Below are positions 16,001 to 24,273 of a stretch of DNA of 40,575 nucleotides, in pieces. The DNA lies in contig CAJBME010000007.1 in assembly GCA_903954065.1 (NCBI GenBank), forward strand, positions 1-40,575, read 5' to 3'. How positions within the stretch are numbered: the stretch's first letter is position 1; every line of letters begins with the position of its first letter. This DNA is from an uncultured bacterium (GTDB lineage: Bacteria; Verrucomicrobiota; Verrucomicrobiia; Verrucomicrobiales; V1-33). Below the pieces are notes generated by a model, which saw nothing but the letters and a program-made list of their open reading frames with translations, did not search any database and was not told where the DNA came from. Position numbers and translations under genes: made by a program.

Positions 16001-16254
16001 GCACGCGCAGGATGCGGACGAAAACCCGCCGTGTCCGCCTGCCGCCCCATATTCCGAATAATCACATCCTTTTCCGGAAACCGCAGATAAAGCTCAGTTT
16101 CGAAATGATCGAAAGAAAACATCCTCTCAGCCAGACCATTCCCAAGGAGAACAATGCGCTCACCCGAAGCCGGGGCAACCGGCGGCAATACCGCCCCCAG
16201 CGCCGAAACAACGGCCGCCCCGAGAAAGCACAGATAGAAAAATGGCAATTTCAT
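13021..16254 (-). CDS. Secreted fusion: SGNH-like domain + PVC-type beta-propeller + HEAT-like region + cytochrome c
   Basis: A 1077-aa exported protein with a Sec signal (residues 1-21, MKLPFFYLCFLGAAVV). Start ATG 16254; the in-frame 16302 start adds a non-signal extension. Domains: SGNH-hydrolase-like (about 30-260); six-bladed propeller of the PVC-type membrane-bound dehydrogenase family (about 375-720: RGRLWVAVSP, YEDTNEDGRADK, YVSQEPNLCLLVDDD, DPNFRPVDCEFAPDGSLYIVDWHN in part); helical HEAT-like repeats (about 735-900); and a class I cytochrome c with heme motif CATCH (C956-H960) and a PPMTGF axial-Met motif. These proteins are presumed periplasmic redox enzymes or binding proteins for sugars; the substrate is unknown. 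In the SGNH-like part the Ser position reads GNGL (38-41) and the His position is Ala236, so it is probably non-catalytic. Confidence 0.88.
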   Translation of the reverse strand: MKLPFFYLCFLGAAVVSALGAVLPPVAPASGERIVLLGNGLAERMFSFDHFETELYLRFPEKDVIIRNMGRQADTAGFRPHPARASQWAFPGAERFHPELTSHHGIGFFPTPDEWLTLLKADTILALYGYNESFAGPAGLANFEAEMTAFVEHTLSRQYNGKSAPRLVLVSPAAFEDLSATRDLPDGRKENAHLALYTEAVRRVADRHQLAFIDVFNPTKKLYDEQEAAQTINGFALNDAGYRALATLLADGLYGPASRAAKVDPKQLHDRVVEKNWCWFNDYNILNGVHAYGQRYEPFGPQNYPDEIAKLREMTALRDQQIHTLAKDESGAAPVIDDSGTRKLSTPPTNFNRPIEYLDRDKALASFTMQPGFKIELFASEAEFPNMRNPVQMSFDNRGRLWVAVSPTYPHWRPGDPKPDDKLLIYEDTNEDGRADKEIVFADKLHLPIGFEIAPEGVYVSQEPNLCLLVDDDRDDRADRMEVLMGGFDTHDTHHAISAYAADASGAFYFCEGRFLHSQVETPYGPERVNDGGVWRYDPKKARLERYSQSDYNNPWGIAFDEWDQCYISDASGGNNWWGLPLSAKMPYGIEIDKVEEFAPQRARPTSGSEFISSRHFPDEYQGRFILNNSIGFLGTSMWDITEEGAGFTGRQAGDLLSSSDPNFRPVDCEFAPDGSLYIVDWHNALIGHMQHNARDPQRDREHGRIFRVTYPSRPLVKPPVIAGAALPALLEALQEPEYRTRYRARRELRGRAADDVLPAVKAWVHAMDKQNPHYERWLCEALWVTWSQNRVDADILRSCLEATAHQARAAAVHVLRYAHRDVPGSYGLLEKVAATDPHARVRLEAIVAASWLGGREGARIVLAGLNQPLDRWMVPVTRQILEHTLKSEIEELQSQGGAALFLNMGAASFLNGSYQFAAGVPTAENMSYGPTRPLTETEQKVYDLGREVYHRDAHCATCHQPNGQGLPSIYPPLTDNQWVNEDDERLIKIILKGLWGPIAVNGQQFDPGKGVPPMTGFAGLLKDEEIAAVIAYVRTSFGNKGAMVDPEKVRAVRASVEGRANFYMVDELLKEHPLRP

Positions 16255-16394
16255 GAGGAGCCTAACCTGCGACGAAGCCGGAACGGCGCAAGTACGAGTC
16301 ACACCTCACCACACTCCACCACACCAGCTTCCGGAGCCAACCTCCGGAGCCGGTCTGCCGGGCGACCGCTCGGCCGCCCGCTCCACCGCGGAAC

Positions 16395-17252
16395 TTAAGC
16401 CGCGTCCCACGTCTCGCGAATCAAACGATAACCTTCGGTGTACACCTGTTCGGTGGAAGGAAAGAAATCGCGCCAGACGCGCGTGGCCGCCGCCAGATCG
16501 GGCAAGGAGCCACCGAAAGCCTCGATGGTCAGCCATTTGTCGTAACCAATCGCCTTGAGCTTCCGAATGGTTTCGCGGCAAGGAGCATGCCCGCGGCCCG
16601 GGGTTCCGCGATCGTTCTCGGAAATGTGGATGTGGTTGAGTTTGCCGGTGGCAAAGACGGTATCGATCGCCGCCATCGGATCTTTCTCTTCGATGTTGGC
16701 ATGAAAGGTGTCATACATGGTACCAAATGCCGGATGATCGACCCGCTGCACATAGGATGAGGCCTGTTCCATGGTGTTGAGCAAATGGGATTCAAAGCGA
16801 TTGAGCGCCTCGATTCCGCACCGGATACCGGCGGCTTCCGCCATGGGAGCAATGGCGCGATGCACTTCGGCGGCGTGCTCCAGCTCGATTTCTGATGGAT
16901 ATTTGCCGGTGAACTGACCGAGCACCTGATAGTATGGACCGCACAAAGTTTGTACGCCCGCTTCCTGCGCACACTCGATGATTTTTTTCAAGTGATCGAT
17001 GGCACCCTGACGATTGGCGGCCACCGGAGAGATGGCATTGTGGGCTTCGTCGGGCAGCACGGTGACGGCGGTACATTCCAGTCCGTTATTTTTCAATTCC
17101 GCGCCAACGCGGCCGTAATGAGTCGCGTCACTTCCGTCAAAAATCGGAATTTCCACGCCATCGTAACCGACAGCCTTTAATTTCGCGAACAACGGGTAAA
17201 GGTCCTCGGTCACATGACCGGTCCACAACAGGAGATTGAAGCCAATTTTCAT
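16395..17252 (-). CDS. D-psicose/D-tagatose 3-epimerase-like sugar isomerase
   Basis: A 285-aa TIM-barrel protein of the xylose-isomerase-like superfamily. ATG at 17252 begins MKIGFNLLLWTGHV, the usual N-terminus of ketose 3-epimerases. The metal ligands are all present at canonical spacing: E148 (GIEALNRFE), D181 (MYDTFHANIEE), H209 (HIHISEND) and E244 (TIEAFGG). These fit the family's Mn/Co site, which deprotonates C3 of ketohexoses. The substrate is inferred only; related proteins act on other ketoses or on hydroxypyruvate. The frame opens upstream to 17327, but that part is not conserved-looking and overlaps the promoter. It is transcribed divergently from the S9 peptidase gene. Confidence 0.8.
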   Translation of the reverse strand: MKIGFNLLLWTGHVTEDLYPLFAKLKAVGYDGVEIPIFDGSDATHYGRVGAELKNNGLECTAVTVLPDEAHNAISPVAANRQGAIDHLKKIIECAQEAGVQTLCGPYYQVLGQFTGKYPSEIELEHAAEVHRAIAPMAEAAGIRCGIEALNRFESHLLNTMEQASSYVQRVDHPAFGTMYDTFHANIEEKDPMAAIDTVFATGKLNHIHISENDRGTPGRGHAPCRETIRKLKAIGYDKWLTIEAFGGSLPDLAAATRVWRDFFPSTEQVYTEGYRLIRETWDAA

Positions 17253-17263
17253 AGGGGAGCGCG

Positions 17264-17291
17264 ATCCTAGCCCGGGGATCAGCCTTGGCAA
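17264..17291 (-). promoter_or_regulatory. Promoter of the epimerase-like gene
   Basis: On the minus strand, TTGCCA (17291-17286), a 16-bp spacer and TAGGAT (17269-17264), ending 11 nt before the ATG at 17252. This again predicts a very short leader. Confidence 0.5.
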
Positions 17292-17369
17292 TACCGCACT
17301 GAATGACGGAAAATTCCTTCGCCCCACAGATGATCATTGCGTTCAGACCGATCTGCGATGCCTTGCCCT

Positions 17370-19700
17370 ATGCGATTGCTGTTCACCACCATCCCGTTAA
17401 TCCTCATGACCGGAGTCAGCCCCAGCCACGCCCAAGGCACCAAAACCGATTACGAACGCGCCGCCCAACTGCCCGCATCCACCGCCGGCCGAGTCTTCCG
17501 CGATCGCGTACAGCCACACTGGCACCCTCAAGGCGAATCATTCTGGTACCAGCTCAACACTCCCGAAGGAACCAAGGAAATCTGGGAAATCACCACCGCC
17601 ACCGGTGCCAGAAAATCACTGACCTCCGCCCCCACCACCACGCCCACCACCAACCAAAAAAATGAGCCGCGCCCCAGCCGCCCCGAAGGCGCCGCCACCA
17701 CCCTGAACATCGAAAACCACCGCCCAGAACCCGTCCAAGTCTATTGGATCAACCCGGATGGACAATGGCACAACCAAGGAGGAATCCGTCCCGGCGCCTC
17801 CCATACCCAGCCAACCCGCGCCGGACACGTCTTCATCGTCATCGGGCCAGCCGGCGAAAAAATCGCAACCATCGAAGCCGAGACCACCGCCACAACCCTG
17901 GTTCTCAATACCTTCAGCCAACCACCGCAGGCCGGAGAAGCCACACCCGCGGACAGCCCCGCACCCGCACCCGCACCACGCCCGTTCTCCGCCCGCATCG
18001 ATGGCCATGCGCTCGTCATCACCCCGCAGGCCGGCGGAGCACCACTCGCGCCCGGCGCCGATGGCACGGCCGAAAACGCTTACCGCGAGCCCGTCGTTTG
18101 GTCGCCCCAAGGCACCAGGCTCGCCTGCCTGCGCGTGCGCCCCGCCCCCACCCGCACCATCCACCTCCTCGAATCATCGCCGCGTGATCAACTCCAGCCA
18201 AAATTGCGCACTCTCGATTACGCCAAACCAGGCGATGTCATCGACCAGCCGCACATCGCCCTCATCAATCTCGACACCCAGGAATCCATCCCGGTCGATA
18301 ACAGCCTCTTTTCCAATCCGTGGAGCATCGAAGACATGCGCTGGTCACCGGACGGCCGGGAACTCAGTTTTCTTTACAACCAGAGGGGGCACGCCGTCAT
18401 GCGCTGGCTGGCTGTCGACGGCACCACCGGCACCGTGCGCACGGTCATTGAAGAAACATCTCGGACCTTCATCGATTACACGAACAAAATCTGGCATCAG
18501 TGGCTCGACGACACCGGGGAAATAATCTGGATGTCAGAGCGCGATGGATGGAATCATCTGTACCTCATTGACTTCCAATCCGGAACGACAAAAAACCAAA
18601 TCACCCGTGGCTCATGGGTCGTTCGACGGGTCGAACATGTCGACCCCGTAAACCGGCAGATTTGGTTTGCGGCCATGGGGGTTCGTCCGGAGCAGAGCCC
18701 GTATCACGTCCACCTGTGCCGCATTAACTTTGACGGCACGGGTCTGGTTATTCTGACCGCTGGCGACGGCACGCACACCTGGGAATTTGCCCCCGGTCGC
18801 GCCACGTTTTTGGACCGATGGTCCCGGGTTGATCAGCCCGCGGTCACCGAACTCCGCCGCAGCACCGACGGTTCACTCGTCTGCGAAGTCGAGCGCGGCG
18901 ACGCCACCGCCCTGCTCGCCACCGGCTGGCGCGCGCCCGAAAGATTTGTCGCCAAAGGCCGCGATCAAACAACCGACATCCACGGCATCATCCTCCGCCC
19001 AACCCACTTCGACCCATCAAAAAAATACCCCGTCATCGAGAAAATCTATGCCGGCCCCCAAGATCATTTTGTCCCGCAGACGTTCAGCCTCATGACCCGC
19101 GACCGCCAGATCGGCGAGCTTGGTTTTATCATGGTGCAAATCGACGGCATGGGAACCAACTGGCGACATAAAAGTTTTCATGATGTCTGCTGGAAGAACC
19201 TGCATGACGCGGGATTCCCTGACCGCATAGCCTGGCTCAAAGCGGCCGCAGCCCGTTTTCCCGAGCTCGACCTCGAGCGGGTCGGCATTTACGGCGGCTC
19301 GGCGGGCGGCCAGAGCGCCATGCGCGCGTTGATTGATCATGGCGATTTTTATCGTGCGGCCGCGGCTGACTGCGGATGCCACGACAACCGGATGGACAAA
19401 ATCTGGTGGAACGAACAATGGATGGGGTGGCCGGTTGATGCCTCCTACGAGGCTGCCTCCAATGCCGTGCACGCCAGCCGGTTGCAAGGCAGCCTGATGC
19501 TCACGGTAGGCGAACTCGACTCAAATGTTGACCCAGCCTCCACGCTGCAAGTCGTCGATGCCCTCGTCGCGGCCGGCAAAGATTTCGAGTTCCTGATGGT
19601 TCCCGGGGGCGGACATGGGGTCGGCGAGACGCCGTATCCGGCGCGCCGACGCATGGACTTTTTCGTGCGTCACCTGTGGCGGGCGGAACCGCGGCGCTGA
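17370..19700 (+). CDS. Secreted S9 family (DPP IV-like) prolyl oligopeptidase with VHL-like beta domain
   Basis: A 776-aa exported serine peptidase. The start is ATG 17370 (signal peptide MRLLFTTIPLILMTGVSPSHAQ; cleavage near SHAQ); ATG at 17358 is also possible. The N-terminal beta-propeller (DPP IV_N-like, MRWSPDGRELSFLYNQRG, ISWMSERDGWNHLY-like IWMSERDGWNHLYL) is followed by an alpha/beta hydrolase with the triad S644 (YGGSAGG), D717 (GELDSNVDP) and H749 (GGGHGVGE). Residues about 110-180 read like a von Hippel-Lindau beta domain (LNIENHRPEPVQVYWINPDG, then IRPGASHTQPTRAGHVF and VIGPAGEKIATIEAE) placed within the propeller region. A Pro/Ala linker (about 190-205) follows it. It probably cleaves peptides in the periplasm or outside the cell. 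Confidence 0.88.
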   Translation: MRLLFTTIPLILMTGVSPSHAQGTKTDYERAAQLPASTAGRVFRDRVQPHWHPQGESFWYQLNTPEGTKEIWEITTATGARKSLTSAPTTTPTTNQKNEPRPSRPEGAATTLNIENHRPEPVQVYWINPDGQWHNQGGIRPGASHTQPTRAGHVFIVIGPAGEKIATIEAETTATTLVLNTFSQPPQAGEATPADSPAPAPAPRPFSARIDGHALVITPQAGGAPLAPGADGTAENAYREPVVWSPQGTRLACLRVRPAPTRTIHLLESSPRDQLQPKLRTLDYAKPGDVIDQPHIALINLDTQESIPVDNSLFSNPWSIEDMRWSPDGRELSFLYNQRGHAVMRWLAVDGTTGTVRTVIEETSRTFIDYTNKIWHQWLDDTGEIIWMSERDGWNHLYLIDFQSGTTKNQITRGSWVVRRVEHVDPVNRQIWFAAMGVRPEQSPYHVHLCRINFDGTGLVILTAGDGTHTWEFAPGRATFLDRWSRVDQPAVTELRRSTDGSLVCEVERGDATALLATGWRAPERFVAKGRDQTTDIHGIILRPTHFDPSKKYPVIEKIYAGPQDHFVPQTFSLMTRDRQIGELGFIMVQIDGMGTNWRHKSFHDVCWKNLHDAGFPDRIAWLKAAAARFPELDLERVGIYGGSAGGQSAMRALIDHGDFYRAAAADCGCHDNRMDKIWWNEQWMGWPVDASYEAASNAVHASRLQGSLMLTVGELDSNVDPASTLQVVDALVAAGKDFEFLMVPGGGHGVGETPYPARRRMDFFVRHLWRAEPRR

Positions 19701-19782
19701 TGATCCCGCATCTCGCGATGATTTCCCCCTTCCGTTTTCCCAGAGCCGACTACTCTGACCGCTCCCCAGTTTTTCCAATCCG

Positions 19783-22386
19783 ATGAGCAGCGAAACCCGC
19801 AAAGCCTTTCCTTTTCCTGATTTTGAACCCCGGTGGCAAGCCCGCTGGGAGGCGGAAAAGACCTACCGTGCGCCCAATCCCGGCGATCCGGAATTCGATG
19901 CCTCGAAGCCGAAGTTTTATGCCTTGGACATGTTTCCATACCCCAGCGGTGACGGCCTGCATGTCGGCCACCCCGAAGGCTATACCGCCACCGACATCAT
20001 CAGTCGCGCCCGGCGCAAACAGGGATTCAACGTGCTCCACCCGATGGGATGGGACGCCTTCGGCCTGCCCGCCGAACAATACGCCATCAAAACCGGCCAG
20101 CATCCGCGCGTCACCACCGAACGCAACGTGGCCCGCTTCACCGGACAACTGAAACGCCTTGGTTTTGCCTATGACTGGGACCGCGAGGTCAACACCACCG
20201 ACCCCGGCTACTTCAAATGGACACAGTGGATTTTCCTCCAGATTTATAATTCATGGTGTAATCCGGTGACCGGCCAAGCCGAACCCATCTCAAGTTATAC
20301 CGGCCCGGACCCGGACAGCGTGCGCTTGGCCTACGTCGCCGAGGTCCCCGTCAACTGGTGTCCCGGACTCGGAACCGTGCTCGCCAATGAGGAAGTCATC
20401 GATGGCAAAAGTGAAGTCGGTGGATTTCCCGTCGAGCGCCGCCCAATGAAACAATGGATGCTGCGCATCACAGCGTTTGCCGACCGTTTGGCAGATGAGC
20501 TGGAGCCGCTGGACTGGCCCGCCGGCATCAAGGCCCGGCAACGCGACTGGATCGGCCGCAGCGAGGGGGCCGAGGTCGTTTTTCAAACGGGCCGAGCTGA
20601 TTCCAGCGAGCGGACCCCGATCACCGTCTTCACCACTCGCCCCGACACCTTGTTTGGCGCGACCTACATGGTGCTGGCTCCGGAACACCCTCTGGTCGCC
20701 AGCATCACGACACCCGCCCAGCAAGCGGCCGTCGAGGCCTATCAAAAAGAAACATCAAGCAAATCGGACCTTGACCGCGGCGTGGCTAAAACCAAGTCGG
20801 GGGTCGACACCGGTGCCATTGCGATCAATCCGGTCAATGGCGAAGCCATCCCCGTGTGGATTGCCGACTATGTCATGATGGGTTACGGGACGGGCGCCAT
20901 CATGGCCGTACCAGCCCATGACGAGCGAGATTCCGAATTTGCCGCACAATTCGGACTGGCCGTGCGCGAAGTCGTCGTTCCAACCGCCACCGAGACCGCC
21001 AGCAGCGGCTGCTTCGCCGGCGAAGGCGTGGCCGTGAATTCATCGTTCCTCAACGGGCTCGCCACCGCTGAAGCCAAAAGTAAAATCACCGCCTGGCTTG
21101 AGGAAAAAGGACTGGGCCAAAAAACCGTCAATTACAAGCTGCGCGACTGGCTTTTTGCCCGCCAGCGGTATTGGGGCGAACCATTTCCCATCGTCTGGGA
21201 AAATGGCAAACATCGTGCCCTCGATGAAACCGAACTACCGGTGCTGCCGCCAAGCCTCGAAGATTTCAAGCCAACAGGCACCCCCGAGCCACCGCTAAGC
21301 AAGGCCACCGACTGGGTTCGATACAGCGAGACCGCCACCCGCGAACTCAATACCATGCCCCAATGGGCCGGCAGCTGCTGGTACTACCTTCGGTACTGCG
21401 ATGCTCGCAATTCCCAACGCTTCGTCTCCAGAGAAGCCGAACGCTACTGGATGAGCGGCAGTTCACAGTCGCCCGAAACCGGGACCACATCGCGCGGCGG
21501 CGTCGACCTCTATGTCGGCGGCACCGAACACGCCGTACTCCACCTCCTCTACGCGCGGTTCTGGCACAAGGTGCTCTTCGACCTCGGCCATGTCTCAACC
21601 AGCGAGCCTTTTCACAAACTGGTCAATCAAGGACTCATCCTCGGCGAAGATGGCCAGAAGATGTCGAAGTCGCGAGGCAATGTGGTGAACCCGGACTCGG
21701 TGATCGAAGAGTTCGGAGCTGACTCGTTGCGACTTTTTGAAATGTTCATGGGTCCTCTGGAGCAGGTCAAACCCTGGAGCACCAAGGGAGTGGAAGGAGT
21801 GTATCGTTTTCTTGGGCGCGTCTGGCGTCTGGTCATGACGGAAAATCAAGAAGGTGAATGGGAGCCGTCGTCGAAACTTTCGGCCACGGCCGAGCTCGCC
21901 TCGAAACCACGTAAAGTACTGCACGAGACCATTAAAAAAGTAACCGAAGACATCTCGAGCCTCAGTTTTAATACTGCCATCGCACAAATGATGGTCTGCA
22001 CCAACGAGTTGACTGGTTTAGAAGCCCGGCCGGTGACGGCCGTGGCCACCCTACTGCACCTGCTGAATCCGTTCGCTCCGCACCTCACCGAGGAACTGTA
22101 CGAGCGGCTGACCACCAGCTGGCCCGACGCCGCGCCCGCAGGTCAGCTCGCACTCCAGCCATGGCCCCAGTGGGATGAATCCGCCTTGATCGAGAGCGAG
22201 GTGGAAGTCGTCGTCCAAGTCAATGGCAAGCTCCGCGACCGCGTCACCATGGCGGCTGATGCAGACCACGCCGCCCACGAGGCAACCGCCCTCGCCAGCG
22301 CCAAAGTGCTCGAACACACCGCAGGCAAAACCATCCGCAAGGTGATTGTCATCCCCCGTAAACTGGTCAACATCGTCGCCAATTAG
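19783..22386 (+). CDS. leuS: Leucyl-tRNA synthetase
   Basis: Class I aminoacyl-tRNA synthetase charging tRNA-Leu, 867 aa, close to the E. coli length (860). ATP-site motifs are intact: HVGH (H60-H63, within [19 protein letters not shown]) and KMSKS (626-630). The CP1 editing domain (about residues 225-420) has [20 protein letters not shown], the threonine-rich and [15 protein letters not shown] motifs needed to clear mischarged tRNA. The zinc-ribbon Cys residues and the C-terminal anticodon-binding domain ([17 protein letters not shown]) are also seen, and the chain ends in the small Leu-specific domain ([26 protein letters not shown]). It stands alone on the plus strand, followed closely by the TRIC-family gene. 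Confidence 0.97.
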   Translation: MSSETRKAFPFPDFEPRWQARWEAEKTYRAPNPGDPEFDASKPKFYALDMFPYPSGDGLHVGHPEGYTATDIISRARRKQGFNVLHPMGWDAFGLPAEQYAIKTGQHPRVTTERNVARFTGQLKRLGFAYDWDREVNTTDPGYFKWTQWIFLQIYNSWCNPVTGQAEPISSYTGPDPDSVRLAYVAEVPVNWCPGLGTVLANEEVIDGKSEVGGFPVERRPMKQWMLRITAFADRLADELEPLDWPAGIKARQRDWIGRSEGAEVVFQTGRADSSERTPITVFTTRPDTLFGATYMVLAPEHPLVASITTPAQQAAVEAYQKETSSKSDLDRGVAKTKSGVDTGAIAINPVNGEAIPVWIADYVMMGYGTGAIMAVPAHDERDSEFAAQFGLAVREVVVPTATETASSGCFAGEGVAVNSSFLNGLATAEAKSKITAWLEEKGLGQKTVNYKLRDWLFARQRYWGEPFPIVWENGKHRALDETELPVLPPSLEDFKPTGTPEPPLSKATDWVRYSETATRELNTMPQWAGSCWYYLRYCDARNSQRFVSREAERYWMSGSSQSPETGTTSRGGVDLYVGGTEHAVLHLLYARFWHKVLFDLGHVSTSEPFHKLVNQGLILGEDGQKMSKSRGNVVNPDSVIEEFGADSLRLFEMFMGPLEQVKPWSTKGVEGVYRFLGRVWRLVMTENQEGEWEPSSKLSATAELASKPRKVLHETIKKVTEDISSLSFNTAIAQMMVCTNELTGLEARPVTAVATLLHLLNPFAPHLTEELYERLTTSWPDAAPAGQLALQPWPQWDESALIESEVEVVVQVNGKLRDRVTMAADADHAAHEATALASAKVLEHTAGKTIRKVIVIPRKLVNIVAN

Positions 22387-22450
22387 CAGCCATTACTAAG
22401 CGGCGGGGAAAGCCCCTCCCACCCCGCACGCGACCACCCGGCTGCAGGCC

Positions 22451-23074
22451 ATGACCACCCAGGCCATCCTCGAACACCTCTCCGTAGGCACCGCCGCTAT
22501 CTCCGGAGTCCTCGCCGCCAGCGGACGTCAGATCGATTTTTTTGGTGTCATCGTGCTGGCCGCGGTGACCGCTTTCGGCGGAGGCACGCTGCGCGACCTT
22601 TTGCTGGGGGCCTTGCCTCCGCCCTGGCTGCGGGATCCATCGCTTCTCCACACCGTTCTCATCGCGGCCGTCGGCACGTTTTTTGCCGCCCGCTGGCTGC
22701 GATTTCCCCAGCGCGTCTTGCTCGTGGCCGATGCCGGAGCCCTCGCTCTCTTCACCATCATCGGCACCCGCAAAGGCATGGATCACGGCCTGCCTCCGAC
22801 CGCGGCCATTGTCACCGGAGTCGTCACCGGAGTCGCCGGTGGCATGCTGCGGGACACACTGCTGCGCGAGGTGCCACTTGTTTTTCGCCGGGAAATCAAC
22901 CTCTATGCCACCGCCGCCTTCCTCGGAGCCGCTTTGTACGCCCTCGTCCCCCGTCGCGAATGGCACAGTGAGCCCGCTGTTTATGCGGCCGCCATCACCC
23001 TCATCCTCGGCCTGCGGCTGGCCTCCATGAAATGGCGACTGACCCTGCCCGACTTCGTCTCCCGCGATCCGTAA
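22451..23074 (+). CDS. TRIC/UPF0126 family membrane protein (YadS-like cation channel)
   Basis: A 207-aa inner-membrane protein with about seven hydrophobic segments and the two-fold repeated architecture of the bacterial trimeric intracellular cation channel family. The paired Gly-rich motifs AFGGGTLRDLLLG (about residues 39-51) and GVAGGMLRDTLLREVP (about 126-141) mark the repeats. Family members conduct monovalent cations in vitro; the physiological role in bacteria is not settled. It begins 64 bp after leuS; a short GGGG-aaag-CCCC hairpin lies between them and may weakly end leuS transcription. It is convergent with prmC (15-bp gap). Confidence 0.88.
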   Translation: MTTQAILEHLSVGTAAISGVLAASGRQIDFFGVIVLAAVTAFGGGTLRDLLLGALPPPWLRDPSLLHTVLIAAVGTFFAARWLRFPQRVLLVADAGALALFTIIGTRKGMDHGLPPTAAIVTGVVTGVAGGMLRDTLLREVPLVFRREINLYATAAFLGAALYALVPRREWHSEPAVYAAAITLILGLRLASMKWRLTLPDFVSRDP

Positions 23075-23089
23075 GCAGTCGCCACCCAG

Positions 23090-24091
23090 TCACTTCGGCG
23101 CCACCCCAAAAGTGAACCGCTCGCGCCCGCTCAGGTCACACTGCACGACAATCTGCGCAAATCCCGCCCGCGCTAGCAATTCAGCCACCCGCCCGCCTTG
23201 GTCCGGTCCATGTTCCAGCGCTATCAACGCCCCCGGAGCACAATAATCAGGCGCCATCGCAATAAAACGCTCCATCAATTCCACCCCCTCCTCGCCGCCA
23301 TCCAGCGCCATCACCGGATCTTTCTGTACTTCACGACTCAATGTAGCCACTTCCGCCCGAGGAATGTACGGCAAATTGGCCGCTAATACATCAAACCCAG
23401 CCGCAGGCACGTCGCCAGCCCAGACCGAAAAAAGATCCGTCTGCACAAAGGTCAGTCGGCCCGTAAATCCGCTCCGGCGACTCTCGGCCGCATCCACCGC
23501 ATCCGCCCCCTCCTCCAGCAGCCCGCCAACCGCCACCTCCCCCAAGGGCAGACAGCCGCGAGCCGCCGGCTCGACCGCCACTTGCGCCGCCGCCAGCACA
23601 GCATTCTCCCGCGCCAAAGCCAAGGCGTCAGCCGAAAAATCCGCCAGCATCACCGTGGCCGCGGGAAAAGCCGCCGCCAGAGACAACCCAATCACACCCG
23701 ACCCACACCCCATATCCAAAACCCGGGCCGGCGGGCACAGTCGGCAGCGATCAATGATTTTCTCCACCAACTCCTCCGTTTCCGGCCGCGGAATCAACCC
23801 GCGAGCGTCCGTCTTAAGAGTAAACCGGTAAAAATCCACCGTGCCCAGCAGGTGCTGTAATGGCTCGCCAGCCGCCCGGCGCGCAGTCCATTCCCGCAGC
23901 GGAACCAGCTCCTCCTCCGAAAGGGGGCGGTCAAATTGCAGATAAAGATCCATCCGCTTCAAACCAAGCGCATGGGCCAGCAGGTGCTCCATGTTCAGCC
24001 GCGCACTCTCCACGCCCTTTCGCTCAAGAAAGGCCGCACCACCCTGCAATACTTCAAGGATCGACTTCAACGTCCTTCTGCTATCGACCAT
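23090..24091 (-). CDS. prmC: Peptide chain release factor N5-glutamine methyltransferase (PrmC/HemK)
   Basis: Methylates the GGQ glutamine of release factors RF1/RF2 with SAM. The N-terminal helical domain (ARLNMEHLLAHALGLKRMDLYLQFDRPL, in part AEHLLAHAL-like EHLLAHALGL) is followed by a Rossmann MTase domain with RVLDMGCGSGVIGLSLA (SAM-binding motif I) and LIPRPETEELVEKI. The catalytic NPPY motif reads NLPY here (N239-Y242). The protein is 333 aa, about 55 longer than E. coli PrmC (277), with most of the excess an Ala/Glu-rich insert of about 40 residues (around 180-218) before VQTDLFSVW. The start at 24091 matches the usual N-terminus. Lone gene between convergent and divergent neighbours. 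Confidence 0.93.
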   Translation of the reverse strand: MVDSRRTLKSILEVLQGGAAFLERKGVESARLNMEHLLAHALGLKRMDLYLQFDRPLSEEELVPLREWTARRAAGEPLQHLLGTVDFYRFTLKTDARGLIPRPETEELVEKIIDRCRLCPPARVLDMGCGSGVIGLSLAAAFPAATVMLADFSADALALARENAVLAAAQVAVEPAARGCLPLGEVAVGGLLEEGADAVDAAESRRSGFTGRLTFVQTDLFSVWAGDVPAAGFDVLAANLPYIPRAEVATLSREVQKDPVMALDGGEEGVELMERFIAMAPDYCAPGALIALEHGPDQGGRVAELLARAGFAQIVVQCDLSGRERFTFGVAPK

Positions 24092-24273
24092 GCACCGTCA
24101 CCGTCAACTGCCCGTCACTAAATAGAAGCCCCCGCCCCCGCCTGACTCGCGCCAAAACAAGTCGTTCCGCGACCGAACCAGCTCCCGCCCGGCCGACCGG
24201 CCACCCGCCTCAACTCCACCTATTCCGTCCAAGGGGCTTGCAATTCCCCCACGCCGCGCATCCATGCTGAGCA

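Noticed and set aside
5279..17252. An apiose or psicose utilisation gene cluster joining the lactonase-like and epimerase-like genes
   Set aside because: They are about 9 kb apart, in separate transcription units, with unrelated genes between them.
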